A stretch of 64,000 nt of DNA from Ipomoea triloba (lineage: Eukaryota; Streptophyta; Magnoliopsida; Solanales; Convolvulaceae): NCBI RefSeq assembly GCF_003576645.1, contig NC_044924.1, positions 24,462,274-24,526,273 on the forward strand. The letters run 5' to 3'. Of the stretch, positions 11,701 through 23,835 are shown in pieces; position 1 is the first letter of the stretch, and each line of letters starts with the position of its first letter. A program made the position numbers and the translations under genes. The notes beneath the pieces are model-generated. The model was not told the DNA's origin, did no database searches, and saw only the letters and a program-made list of their open reading frames with translations.

Positions 11701-12695
11701 ACCTTGATGAATTCAAATGTGAATGGACTTAACATGAATGAAGTTAAAGGAGTTAGGAGTATGCTTTGCTCTCCTCTCCACATTAATCATTTAATTACAG
11801 ATAGCTGAGTATACTGCCTAGAACAAATTACAGACTTATAGAGACTAGTTTTTTTTATGGATTATTTGAAACAGTGTAATTCTGATGTTGACTGATTGCA
11901 CATGGTTGAATACTACTTGTGTAGTGCTTGGTGACTTCAAGAATGATCTTAGATTCTTGCTGAAGTTCCTCCAATCATGTTAATAGGATCTTGATGTAAC
12001 CTAGAATCCTAGATAAAAAAGATTCCATCATGGTAGTTTTCAATTTCTTATCTAGTTTAGCAAAGCTGCTTTTTTGAGTAGGGGAAAGACCAAATCACTG
12101 AAAGGTTTAAAGAAGGCCACACTATTCCTGATTTACCTTTATCATTACTTTTTTTTTTTTAAAGCTAGGATCTTACCAAAGGTACCCTTCTTAGCAACAG
12201 AGAGCAGTTAATATGCTGTTGTCCTTGTGAAAGTCTTGTCGACTCTGTCTAGGCTTGGATGGTAATCTTAATTTATTATGAGATTCAAGCAAACTTCCAC
12301 TGAACGTCATATATATTAGAAAGTAATCACAAAGTGTAATTGTTATGAAAAAGTTTTCCTAAAATGTCTGATGGAGCTCTGTTAGGGAAAATAAAGAAAT
12401 AAATCTTGAAATAATTCAATTCATGACAGGTACCCGGGCTGCTTGGAGGATATGCCTAACTAATAAGGTTCCGGTACAGAGAAAACTTGATCTTGCTTAG
12501 AATTTGGGGATACTAGAACTCTGACAAAGGGAGATCCAATCTGCCTTCCTAAGTTTTTCTCAACTGACAAAGCTCACAGCTTTTTGTGTTACTAACTTAC
12601 CATCCCTTTTCATCCTTGGTTCTTTTAATCTATATAGAACGTTTTGTATTATCCATTTCATATTTGTCCCCCCAATTTTGTTGTGCATTTTGCAG
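11701..12695. other. Remainder of pseudogene intron 1
   Basis: Lies between pseudo-exons 1 and 2. No coding exon or resolved repeat was seen apart from short homopolymers (for example the T-run near 12150). Confidence 0.4.
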
Positions 12696-13891
12696 GTTTG
12701 TGTTGAGTTTGGATTGTCTGGAGTCGTGAACATAGAAGCATAAAAGCAGTTGCACCCTCAAGAGGATGGGATTTTAAATTTGATATCTCAGTGTGAAGCT
12801 CAGTTACCAGCAGGGACTGGAGAAATAGTGTATATAACAAGGTATTCTGAGAAATTAATACGGAGTAATTGTCTAGGTTTGAAAGGGGTATTCAAGCTGT
12901 TTGTGGTTCACTTTTGCTTGTGAAACTATAGCTGCCTGATTGGCTAGAGACTTGGCCAAGAGCAAGAGGGCAAGGTATAGATATACAGAGCTTGTGTAGG
13001 CACATGCTGATAAATATCCATTTTAGAACTTGCTTATGATTCGTGGTAAATTGTTTTTTTAAAAATTTATATGATTTCAGCTTCGTTGGACTAAACCTAA
13101 GCGTACAGGATCCCATCTACCGTCAATGGATGTAAATTGCAAGTCGCGCAATTAGCCTACTAATCAGATATTAGTATTGATGTGCGCACAAGGGATTCAA
13201 TTTAGACTTTCCAGCATTCTTAGGCGATTTTTCCCATACATGTTTTCAATGAAATTCGAACTCCCACATTGTCGCCTCCTGTAATAACTTTGAAGTTAGA
13301 TGAGGAATGAACGAACTGTGCTAAGCCCCGAAGGCAGGACCATCTTTCTTGCTTTTGTGAGATGTGCAGCATTTATTGGAATGCTTCCTGATTTGTTTTA
13401 ATGCTCCTTTTGCTTACTCAGGGACAAGAGTAGGCTCTGTGTTTTCTGCAATCACAAAGCGATTATTTTCTTATGACCATGGAGATTGAACAGTGCAAAT
13501 ACATGGTTGGTCAGCTGGCATCCCAACCCATATACGCAGATCATTCAGACCTTCCACACTCTGCATTTGCTATTCATTTATTATTCATTTCTGCAATCCC
13601 AATATGTAGCTGCCTTGTATCTTTATTATGTATTATTAAAAGAAGTTTTTTTGGTAGATTTTACTTGGAGTTTCTGTGTGGATGTGGGTGAATTTCAGCT
13701 CATTTTCTTGACAATAATAATGCACTGAAGTGCTTCGTGCTTACTAGTTTCGACCATAGAAAGAAAGCAATACAACAAATTCCATGTTTCTTCGTCGAAC
13801 TTTCAAGGCCAAGAGAAGAGCAAAAACACTACAAATTGCATTGGTGAAGCATGCTATGCTATGCTTATATTGTAGTTGAACGACGACGACG

Positions 13892-14423
13892 ATGAACGCC
13901 GGCTGTTTGTTTCCGGTGAAAACCTTTCAACAAACTTCCCTAAAGAAGCGGCTTTTCAGGGCAATTGCTCCTCGATTCTACGTCACACACACTAAACGCG
14001 CCGCAAGTCTTAAAAGCGCCTCAAATTCTTCTCTCATTGCTTCTGCTAGTGCGTATCGTTCGCCCTCGCCGAAGATGGAGATTTCCGGTCCGGAGAAGAA
14101 AGAGCAAGTTTACCAGTACATTGTCGTGATGAGGCACGGAGACCGCCTCGACAACGTCGACCCGCTCTGGATTACTCAGTCCGAACGGCCCTGGGACCCG
14201 CCGCTCCACCAACAGGGCAAAACCCGAGCCTTCACAATTGGGCAGAGGCTCAGCCAAACTCTCGGGGCTCCGATCAACCGCGTCTTCGTTTCTCCATTTC
14301 TGCGCTGCCTCCAGACCGCATCCGAGGCGGTCCGAGCTCTCTGCACCGTCGCCGATCCCAATAATGTCTCTTCAGATGCCGTCTCCGTCGATCTTTCCAA
14401 AATCAAGGTCTCTACTCTCTCCC

Positions 14424-14459
<36 letters not shown>

Positions 14460-16108
14460 ATATACCATCTTCCTCTACGTATTATGGTAAATGCATCAAT
14501 TCGTAAATATTCTACTGTATTAATGCTTGTTGATGAATTGTGTATGCTTTTCCTGTTGATGTATAACTATCTGGATTCAAAGTAAACGAAGCAACTAAAA
14601 GAGGAAAAACAAGGCAAAACTTGTCTTCTTTATTAGGTAAGTAAATGTGGAGAAGAAATTGCGAAGATCACCTTTGATTTGTAAGCCATATAACTCCTTT
14701 CAGAAAAATAACAACTGATTGTTATGCAGATGTTTATATGTATGGTCCTTGCCTCCTTGGCTCGATTTGTTTGCAAACAATTACTCATCAAATGTTGAAA
14801 TTTGAAAGTTACAGGATAATTATGAAGTTGGATTAGCTGGGTCACTAGTGCAAGTGTAGTAAATAAAATGTTGGACTTTTATTAGAACTTGAACTAATTA
14901 GACTACTGAAAAATCTTAAAGGGTGTATAAATTTTTGAGTTAATATCCAATTTAGTCATCGACTATAGTAATTTTTTTTCTTTCTATTTAGTCCTAAATG
15001 ACTTTTTGTGCTTAATTAAGTCTTCGACTTCGATAATTTTACTTAATTGAGTTATTGGTTATTAGAATCAAGGACTAACTCGAGAAAAATCAATATAGTT
15101 GAATACTAACTTGGGTAAAACCATTATAGTTGACTAACTTAGGTAAAACTACTTTAGTCGAGGACAAAATTAGGTATTAATAGAGGTAAAATTACCAAGC
15201 TATGTTAACAGAGGACTCAATTAGGTGAAACTATTAAAAGTTGAGGGCCTAATTAACACAAAAAGTCTTTTAGTACTAAATCGAGAAAAACCACTATAGT
15301 CGAGGATTAAATTGGGTATTAACTCATAAAATTTCTGACCAAACATCAGAAGTTTGAGTATGCAGCTGCTGCTTTTTGTTATCACTTTCATGACAATTAA
15401 ATGATTAATCTGCTTTATTTTCTTGTGCATTTCACAGGTTTCTATTGAAATAGGATTATGCGAAATGTTGAACAGACAAGCAATAAGAGCCAATGTAGCT
15501 CCAAAGGATGGAGATTTTAAATTCAATATCTCTGAATGTGAAGCTCAGTTACCCACTGGAACTATAGATCACAGTGCAGAACGAGTCTACGAGAAGGTAT
15601 GTTCCACTCCACTTGATGAAATCACCGTCCACACTCTATGTTGTGCTATAGGTTTAAGTAGCTTCTGCTTGTATCACTATAGTTACCAGAGTGGGAAGAG
15701 TCCGCGCCAGCTGCAAGGGCTCGGTACATGGAGGTTGTTAAGGCACTTGCTGATAAATATCCATCTGAGAACTTGTTGCTTGTGACACATGGTAAGTTTT
15801 ATAGCTTAGCTCGACCTTTTTATTCGTCCCGTTCTCAACATCACACAAATGCTTTTTGTGATTTGGAGAGCGGTTTCTGCAAAAACCTTGTGCATATGTT
15901 TGACTAGTGTTTTGCTCACCCAGGGGAGGGAGTAGGCTCTGTATTCTCTGATATCATGAATGGCGTTATTGTTTATGACGTAGAATATTGTGGATATACA
16001 ATCTTAAAGAGATGTATCCACTTGGGCGAGAACCAGTCGTTTACTGCCGGAGAGCTTACGCAGCAGAGTGAATTTGGCATAAAGTTTTTGGCTGCGGCTG
16101 ATGAGTGA
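13892..16108 (+). CDS. Histidine phosphatase, phosphoglycerate-mutase-like family
   Basis: Exons 13892-14407, 15438-15596, 15683-15791 and 15924-16108 join in frame (969 nt, 322 aa). Core motifs: VVMRHGDR with the catalytic RHG at residues 81-83; FVSPFLRCLQTA with a second phosphate-binding Arg; and LLLVTHGEG near the C-terminus with the second catalytic His. This is the layout of the plant 'phosphoglycerate mutase family protein' group, related to the UBASH3/STS phosphatase-like branch rather than glycolytic PGM. The first 61 residues contain no Asp or Glu and are rich in Ser, Arg and Lys, as in an organelle transit peptide. A start at Met62 (14075) would give a 261-aa cytosolic form. The substrate is unknown. 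A decayed copy lies directly upstream. Confidence 0.93.
14432..14462 (+). repeat. (TCTA)n microsatellite in intron 1
   Basis: About seven TCTA units 25 bp after the exon 1 donor of the PGM-like gene. Confidence 0.85.
14937..15325. mobile_element. Foldback MITE, GAGTTAAT family, in PGM-like intron 1
   Basis: Imperfect palindrome with ends gagttaatatccaattta and aaattgggtattaactc. Arms contain 'tcgactatagtaattt' and 'cactatagtcgaggatta'. The flanks ataaattttt (14927-14936) and ataaaatttc (15326-15335) look like a degenerate 10-bp TSD. Members at 2941 and 57535 share these ends. Confidence 0.75.
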
Positions 16109-16360
16109 TGATCCTACACTCAACTGAGATTCAACTCTTCTGGCTAAGTATTCATTTCAAATAAACTTTTATTATGTCACTTGTGATTCTTGAAAACATG
16201 CCCACTTGGAATGTGTTGGATATTAACCTTCGATTGGTTGTGTGAAATTTGATGAATTAATTTTTTATATTGCATTTTGTTACTTCAATTTCACTTACAA
16301 AATTTAGCCGGGAAAATGTCATCATTCTTGAAAATTATAATTGTAATGAACTCGTCTAAG
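16109..16360 (+). other. 3' UTR and flank of the PGM-like gene
   Basis: AT-rich sequence after the TGA at 16108. It contains 'aataaactttt' at about 16160, a plausible poly(A) signal (AATAAA). Confidence 0.45.
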
Positions 16361-16650
16361 AGCATCCTTATTAATGGAGATATTTCACGGTTATTGAGGA
16401 ATTTTTGTAATTGTGGTTAGCAAAGAGAAAATGAGAGGGGAGAAAAAAACACAAAATAAATCTAATTTAAAAAAAAAATATGTAAACAGGCGCGCCTGAT
16501 GCGTCCGAGTGGACGCTACTGTGCACGAGACGCGCACAGCAAGCTGGCTTCATTGAATGTGACGTCAGCCCATTACTGTTCCTATGAACTTCATTTGCAG
16601 GAACAACAAATCTTTCTCTCTCCATCCTCATGTTCACTGATAAGGTTGGC
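16361..16650. mobile_element. MITE-like element with GAGCATCCTTATTA start and GC-rich centre
   Basis: Begins ctaagagcatccttattaat and has an AT-rich shoulder, then a GC-rich core (caggcgcgcctgatgcgtcc). The same plan (gaacatccttattag start, purine-rich shoulder, GC-rich core with acacgcgcccgctgg) occurs around the Tat retrotransposon at 23832-32890, so the two are probably one family. The right end is not well defined. Confidence 0.45.
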
Positions 16651-17109
16651 CTAAACGGCTTTTGAACAGTAGAGACATGCAAGTATTCATTGTTAAAAGA
16701 TTATAAAACCATAGTTATTGAAAATGATACTTGTATCAAATTTTTATACAAGTCAATTGTCAATTTGTCACCTTTCATACTATGTTTTTTAATGTGTTCT
16801 AACTCCTTATCTACCTATTTAATTCAAGCTACATTCTTTATTTTACTTTTTCAATTTATCTTTTTTATTTTCATATTAAGCTTAACGTTCAAAATGGTTT
16901 GACTTGATAGTCTTATTTGATTTAAATTATAAGGTTATATTTATCTATTCAATACTCTTTCACTTTTAATCGTGTCTTATTACCATATCATTGCAAGTAT
17001 TATTGAGTGATAGTAAAAGCACTGAAATAAATAATGTTCATTAAAATCTTCTCTGAATACAATTGGATCGGTAATTTCACTATAATACTAAGAGGTGTCC
17101 AAGCATTTT
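16651..17109. other. AT-rich intergenic DNA
   Basis: No coding or repeat signal was recognised. A C-run lies at about 17121-17135. Confidence 0.35.
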
Positions 17110-17189
17110 GCTTCTTCTTCCCCCCCCCCCCCCCAACTTAAAGGGGGTGTTGGCTTTTATAGGGCCTCCCACAGGACATGTTGGCCCCG

Positions 17190-18640
17190 AGAAGTTCGAG
17201 TACAAGTCTAGAGGGGGAGGGGGTGAATAGACTTGCATAATTTTTAAAACTTTAAACTCAAGTAAACTCAAACTTAGTTTTTGGAATTGAGTACGCAGTA
17301 GAAAATGTTTGTTAACCTCTTTTTAAATGAATTTCACGATTGGTCTTTTTAAATCTTAGGTTGTTTAATGCAAGAATATAAGTGCTATAAATAAATAGAG
17401 AGAGATAGAGAATTTTTAAGTGGTTCGGCCAAATCCAGCCTACGTAACTCTTCTCCTAAACATAGGAGGATTGCACTAAATTCCTTAGTACAATAAAGAG
17501 CGATTGTGCCTTTCACAAAGCCGGCCATAATCCTCTAGGTTTTTCACAAGTCAACACTTGTTATTCCGCCTCCTTCTACTAATTCTAGTAGAGATAAATT
17601 GCTTGAACAACAAGTTTGCTCTCCAATCTCCAACTATAAGACTCGGTTTGATGACTTCTTGTTGATCGCCAACATATCTTGCTCTTGATATTGAAATTTG
17701 AGCTTTTTCTCTCATCTCAACTAGTCAACTAGATCTTTAGCTTGCTATGCACTTTATATCTCTTGTTCGCGAAAAAAAAAAAAAGGCCAGCACCTCATTT
17801 AGACTTGAATGGAGGTATTTATAGACAAGTTTGAGAATTTGTCCGTGGGAGGGAAACAAATTTCAAACGTCTCATAACCATATTGCAATGGCCAATGGTT
17901 ATTGAGTAGGTTGCTTTTTCATATTTCTAGCCGTTTGATACTGCTTTTCGCGTATGCTCCTTACTTTCTGAACTGTGCAACATGTTTACGCCTTTTTAGG
18001 AAATCTACCTTGGAATGTGTACCTAGGACTTTTTTTTTTTTTTTTGTGGTAACATTCTTATTGTAACTTTAGCATTTAAGGATGTTTACTGGTCGCTCAG
18101 AGAATGTTCGAACAATAGATGCGAGAAGGTTACCATTGACTTTTCATGGTTAACATTTCGAATATTTCCTTCGCAACCTCTTAGATTTGACTTTCCTAAG
18201 TCAATCCTGTACTATTCAGAAATAAACTTCTCACTTAAGTTAACATTATGTGTCCCCTTACTTTCCGGCTAAGGTTGGACCTTTCACTCTTCGGCCATAA
18301 AACCTCTCAGTCTTGAACTCTTCGTATCTTCAACTCTTCAACTCTTTGGTCTTTAACTTTTCATAGCATCAACTCTTTGGTCTTCTAGGATTTCTTTGAC
18401 TTTTCAAAGACTTACTTCTCGAAGGTGTATTCTCAAAGTTACTGTGCTGGCCTTTCGAAGCTTAAACTATCCTAGGATTTAATTACTTTTCGAATTGGAT
18501 TACTTTCCAATCAATAAATTTCATTCTCTAAGTTACAATAAGTAACATTCCTAAGTCTAAAAATGAAAAAAAATAATTGGGCAGTAAAAATTTATAACTT
18601 ATTTGGTATGATCAAAATCTAGAATACACATTTTCCTAAA
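17190..18640. repeat. Degenerate retroelement-like repeat, class unresolved
   Basis: Contains 'ctagagggggagggggtgaa' followed by 'tggttcggccaaatccagcc' and repeated 'ctttcgaa/cttttcgaa/tcttcaact' motifs. I have seen this style in plant LTR-retroelement leader or non-coding regions. No open frame, LTR pair or TSD is visible. The call rests on style only. Confidence 0.25.
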
Positions 18641-18659
18641 TCCTAACAGGATACATGTC

Positions 18660-19530
18660 GTGAATCCTACCATGTAAGGTCACATGGTGTCCAAGCATAA
18701 GATGGTACCCCGGTTGTGCCATGTGTCTACATTGCCCTATTCAGTGCTAGTGGGATGGAGGGAATGCCACTTTTGGGATTACCGACGTTTTAGCCTAGGT
18801 CGTCTTAAAGGTTTGAAAGGTTGGTCGAAACACCAAGGGGTCAGAATGGGTCGGTAAGTAAGCGTATAGCCGTATATGACCCGTATATCCCCATCACAGG
18901 CTCCCACTTCTCATTTACGCACGAAGTGTCGTGTGAATAATGAGTAGAATGCCTTCCTCCATTGCATCTCGACATATGTAAGTTCGGATTCCACAATAGG
19001 CTCTAGGTTCCAACCCATGGGCCTATTAGGCGCCTGTTGTGCAAATCACGACTATGATACTTGTCGCGGATCGTAGCCCTTGATTTGCGCTCTAAGAACA
19101 TGTGTCAATTATCAAGGGATCCTCGGTGCACACGATAAACTATTTTAGATTTCTGCCTTTCACCTTTATAAATATCGCATAAGTGAAAGGCCATTTGTTA
19201 CTTTTCTCACTGTAAGATACTGTAGTTTCTCGAGCTGTCTTTTAAAATGTTACTTCCCATTTATGTTTACCATTGTTCTTGTTTCACCTTCTGGTAAATT
19301 TATTCTACCCTTCCCTCTTGTTTTCTTTAATTACGTCTTGCTCCTTTCTAAATGAATTCCTTCATCCATTTTCTTCAAAAGAACAAAAAAATGTCGAATA
19401 CGGATAGTCAAAGCGCCTCTACTCTCGACTTCACCAATATATAAGTTGACATAGGATCTTTCTCCATTTCTTCAGGTGATTATTCATCTGCTATGCCTTC
19501 TCAAACGTTATATATATATGTCGTCCACAT
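18660..19530 (+). pseudogene. Relic of a Tat-element antisense ORF with its promoter region
   Basis: At 19391 an ATG opens MSNTDSQSAS..., hits TAA after 17 codons, and in the same frame continues VDIGSFSISSGDYS. The intact gene at 24824 starts MSGSDSQ... and has VEVGSFTVSTYDSD at the matching place. Upstream is a TATA-like 'cctttataaatatcgc' (about 19160) at a spacing similar to that of the intact copy. It is a 5' fragment only, and the core domain is absent. This is a remnant of a different, older Tat-lineage element. Confidence 0.6.
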
Positions 19531-19539
19531 TGGTCACAA

Positions 19540-20636
19540 CCATCACCTAGTTGACCCTCCTGGGTTCTAGCTTCACTGCTAGAGAAGGCAACCAAGTTGG
19601 TCGCCTTCTACACGGTCGGCATTGATGTTTTGACTTGGTTGCCGGAGTTTGGTCGGATGTTCGTCGGAGGTTGGTCGGAGTTGACCGGAACTCTAGTTGA
19701 CCTGCAATTACAAGTCACAAATAGGTTATTAAATATAGTTTGAGGGTTTATTTGACCCTTTGGTAAATGGAAAATCCATCAAAAATTTTGTGGATCTATC
19801 ACTTTTAGTATTTTGACCAGGTCAAAACACTGAAAAAGTTGTTTGGTAAACAACGGTTTGGAGCATATTTGCTGCTATTTGAAACGTTGTATTTAACTTC
19901 TTTTTTTTTTTTTTTTGAAACGCTCAGAAGGATAAAACGCCCTTAGAAATCTTTTTTTTTTTTTTTTGGTTATTCGTGGAGCCTCGAGCTCCTTTAATAA
20001 AGAAACCCAATGATCATTTCCCTTTGCCTATTCGTTGTGGGTAGAGGAGCTCAACGCCTCTCTTCAGAAGAAGTTGTTGTTGTTGTTGTTACTTTTGTCT
20101 TATTTTTATTTATATAATAATAATAATAATAACAAGAATAACAACATAGTTTTATGCAAATGATACATATTAACCGCTAACAGTAAAAGCTAATTTTATC
20201 AAATATCTCTTCACAAATCGCTAATACAATCCATTGGTCGAAAGTGCTAACACAATTCGCTACCCACTACCCGCTTGCCAAATCTGCTATCTACTAATTG
20301 CCAAACAAGGCCAAAATATTCAAGAAATTGAATATAAAACAAGTTGAGCCTTTTTTTGCGTCTTCATCAACATGATTCATGTAGACAAATTGTGTTAACA
20401 TTGTACGAGAAGTGGAGTCATCTTCAATAATATTAACTAACTTGTCATTGCCATGGAAATTAAGGTACTGATAGTTTTGCAAATGATCTTGTAAGTGCAC
20501 CCAATGGTAGGCTTGATTTAAGAAATAGGGAAAGCATAAATTATCCAAGCTACTTCATGCGGGGAAATCCATCTTACACTTTGATATTCTTTGATCTCAT
20601 CAAACTTATGAATATTAGCACCATCATATAAACTAA
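19540..20636. repeat. Intergenic DNA with possible hAT-like MITE pieces
   Basis: No gene. Contains tggttgcc/ggtcggag repeats (19600-19700), two long T-runs (about 19900 and 19950), (gtt)n and (taa)n, and ends 'ttgccaaacaaggcc' near 20300 that resemble hAT-MITE termini. Boundaries are not resolved. Confidence 0.3.
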
Positions 20637-21310
20637 GGGTGTGTTTGAAAAGCAGGAAAATGGTTTCTGGAAAATGATTTCTGGAAAATGAGTCATTTTT
20701 CAGAAAATATTTTCCTTTCTTGTGTTAGGCTGTAGAACAGAAAACTGTGTTGGTGTGTTTGGCTCATTTTTTAGAAAATGGGTAGGAAAATGAACAGAAT
20801 TATATAATTGAATATTTTAATTAATTTGTTTAAATGTAACAACATTTATAACAAATATACAATCCAAAAAATAAAATAATCACAAAAAATCACAACAAAA
20901 TAATATCTATCTCATAAAAAATAAAAACAATAATAATAAAAAATAAAAGTGGCCGACTGGTTTAAGATGTCAAATAAAAAAAATAAAACTCATAATATCT
21001 ATCTCATAATAAAAAAATAAATTATTACTTAAAAACAAAAAGAAAGAGTTGAAGATGTCAAGAAGATGGGATGAAGATGAAGAAGTTAAAGTATTTAGGA
21101 GGCCTAAGGAGATGGAAGAAGCAAAGGAGAAAAGCAAACTTTGGAAAATAACTTCCCAAAAAAAAGGAAAGTCATTTTTCATAAAATTGGGCTTATTTTC
21201 CATTAACCAAAAAGTTCATTTCCATTGACTCTATTTCCCTTCTTCCCAAACACCAAAAACCCGGAAAATGATTTTCAGAAATCATTTTCCAGGTTTCCAA
21301 ACACATCCTA
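20637..21310. mobile_element. hAT-like MITE, GGGTGTGTTTG ends
   Basis: Terminal inverted repeats GGGTGTGTTTG (20637) and CAAACACATCC (right). Subterminal GGAAAATGATTTCTGGAAAATG pairs with 'catttt(c)cgg' and 'aaatcattttccagg' on the right. The interior is AT-rich and non-coding. The flanks form CTAAG...CTAAG, so an 8-bp TSD could not be fixed. Confidence 0.7.
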
Positions 21311-21494
21311 AGATTGGACCAATCATGTCTCTTATATACACACACTTCATGCATTTGATCCTAGTACATACTTGACCAACAAATATGGATTAAAAAGGAC
21401 AACCCAACTAATATCAAGTGATGATTTTTTACCATGGTTACTAAATTATCCCTCTTATTTTATATATTATATAAAGTAGAAATTTTCATCTAAC

Positions 21495-22393
21495 TTAGGG
21501 TGTGTTTGGAAACCCGAAAAATGATTTCTGGGTTTTCTTTGTTTGGGAAGGCTTGGAAAATACGGTCAACGGAAAACAACTTCCGTTGACCATGGAAAAT
21601 TAGTACTTTTTCCGGAGTTCGCTTCCTCCCAGCCCAAGCCGACCTCGCCTTCCGGAGTTGCCTTCCTGCTCGCAACGCTTCATCTCCATCACCCTGACTG
21701 AGAAGATAGACACCGGCGCTGGTTTCCGACCGAAACCAGAGCAGATCTGTTCTGGTTTCGGCCGGAAACTAGAGTAGTCCAGGATGTCGCCTCTCATCTA
21801 CGGGAAGAAAAGAACATAGGAGAAGGTCGCCGCCGCACCTCATCGCTGCTTCGCCGGATCTGGAGAAGGACTCGCCGGTCACCATGTCGCCGCTCGTCTA
21901 CGGGAAGAAAAGAACAGAGGAGATGGTTGCCGCCGCACCTCATCGCTGCTTCGCCGAATCTGGAGAAGGACTTGCCGGTCACCATCATCGTTCATTGTTG
22001 CGGCTGCTGATTTGGGTAGCTGAGGGAGGGAAGCTGAATATTGAAGATGGTGGTGGTGGAAGGTGGTTCGGCACTGATCTCAAATGATGAAAATATGCAT
22101 TATATACTATTTATTATATTTAATGATATAATAAATATTATTATTTTTTTTACAGTAAATAATAAATATTATTAGTTTATATATATTTATATTGTAAATA
22201 AAATTATAAAAATATATAATTATACATTTCTACCCATTTTCAACTTATTTTCCGTAAAATGAACCAAACACACAAAAACAGTTTTTCAGAATGTAACCAA
22301 ACACCAGAAATGAAATCATTTTCCGAAAAATGACTCATTTTTCAGAAAACATTTTTCAAAAGTCATTTTCCTCCTTTCCAAACACACCCTTAG
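21495..22393. mobile_element. hAT-like element with GC-rich captured DNA
   Basis: Ends cttagggtgtgtttggaaac and 'tttccaaacacacccttag' are near-perfect inverted repeats of the same type as at 20637. Unlike that copy, its centre (about 21605-22080) is GC-rich and codon-like (tcgccgccgcacctcatcgc), foreign in composition to the AT-rich arms. This suggests capture of host coding DNA. Confidence 0.7.
21784..21983 (+). repeat. 100-bp tandem duplication in the captured segment
   Basis: Two adjacent 100-bp units start atgtcgcctctcatctacgg (21784) and atgtcgccgctcgtctacgg (21884), differing at a handful of bases. A 100-bp period shifts the reading frame, so the duplication is not coding-neutral. The second copy opens a 67-codon frame (MSPLVYGKKRT...) that may be non-functional. 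Confidence 0.85.
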
Positions 22394-23831
22394 TCTCATC
22401 ATTAAAGAGTCGGTGATACTTATTTTTACAAGATTGAGCAAATTGTTTTTGTTGGTGGTGAAGCATACAAGCATGCTTAGGATCTAGACTCCGAATTCCC
22501 ATTTCATTGCAATTCCCATATTTTTTTTTTCCTTTTATTGGCATGCTAATTAATTATAGCTAGCACAGTAATCAATGTATATATTTGCTGCCAAGTTATT
22601 AAAAATTGCATCCACTAGTAAATGTAATAGTAATAAATGATGGGAGGAAATAGTAATAAATGTTGGCATACTTATTGCTTCATATTTATGGAGATAATAC
22701 AATACTTTCTCTATTTAGAAAGATATTTTGAGCGGTAAAATCTAACAATCTACTTTTTGAACATTTTATTTTTATATATGTATAGATAGATAGATATATT
22801 ATTATTGTTGTTGTTATAGATAAATAGGGGGCAATCTAAGAATATTAAAAGGTAATCTTAGGACATTTTTATCCCTTCTCCCCTAATCTCTCCATTTTGT
22901 GAGATCAACTTTTCCACATTACTATATAATTTTTTTTTTCAATCCCCTTTTTCCCTATTTTGTGAGCCCTACACTCATTCACAAAATTTATTATTTTATT
23001 CACTTTCCTATAATTATATTATCTCCTTTCTCATTTTGTTTGTCTGATTCAATTAATGAGGTTGACTAAAATTATTTTTAATATAATTTTTCATAATATT
23101 AAGTTTAATATTAGTATATAAAATTTATTAGAGGTATTATTAAATACAAAAAATTAAATCAAAAAATAATTAAAAATTATTAAAGAAAATAAGCAATGAA
23201 GCAAACGTTGGTTTGACCCATAAATAGTAAATATAACAGGCAAAATGAGATAGAGGAAGTAATTTAAAATTCAATTTTAAAAAAAAAATTTAAATAATGA
23301 TGAAATAAAATAATTTTTGAATTACAAAATATAATTTTATAAATTAATTCAAATAATTAACACCACATTCAAATTCGCATACGGAATTATGTACGGAACA
23401 AATTAACATTCGAAAACGAATATAAAATACTAAATACTAATAATTAAACAATTAAAATTTTTAAAATAAAGTTAACGCATAATTACTACGATCAAATTTA
23501 AGAATAAATTTAACAAATGAAAATTAAAAAATAGAAAAAAAAAGGAAGAAATTATCCCCTTATAAATTAGGAAATGAAACAAGAATTTTTTAAATTTTTT
23601 GCAGCATCAACGAAAAAATAGAGGTGATGTTCTGTCCTATTTATTTATCTATCCTATTTATTTATTTTTATTTATATTGTATACCCCAACCCCACCCCCA
23701 CTCCCTCCCAAAAAAAAGTTGCAAAAGGCAAGTGGTCGCACACTCGCACGCAAGCACACTATTGGCGCGTGCAATTGGCAGAGATTGCTTCTCCCCTTTC
23801 CTCTCCGGAGGTGTTTTAGAACATCCTTATT
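22394..23831. other. AT-rich intergenic DNA
   Basis: No gene or well-bounded repeat was recognised. The last 150 bp (23690-23830) are GC-richer with a 'cacacccca' stretch, near the start of the MITE that hosts the Tat retrotransposon. Confidence 0.35.
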
Positions 23832-23835
23832 AGTG

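Larger units (their letters stand above)
10648..13545 (+). pseudogene. Decayed duplicate of the PGM-like histidine phosphatase gene
   Basis: The four exons of the neighbouring gene (13892-16108) can each be aligned here: about 10648-10938, 12696-12841, 12933-13045 and 13422-13545. The decay is clear. The RHG catalytic motif has become WHG, removing the essential arginine. Exon 1 has an internal deletion and frame shifts with a TGA at about 10792. Exon 2 has TAA in 'gaagcataaaag'. Exon 3 has TAG in 'cttgtgtaggcac', and exon 4 drifts out of frame. Splice borders are largely kept (tgcag|gtttg, ctatag|ctgcc, actcag|ggaca), so this is a DNA-level tandem duplicate and not a retrocopy. A non-coding transcript remains possible. 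Confidence 0.88.

Noticed and set aside
17098..18700. Possible insertion bounded by 'gtgtccaagca' repeats
   Set aside because: The repeat occurs at both places, but no terminal repeats start or end next to it. Likely chance or shared family sequence.
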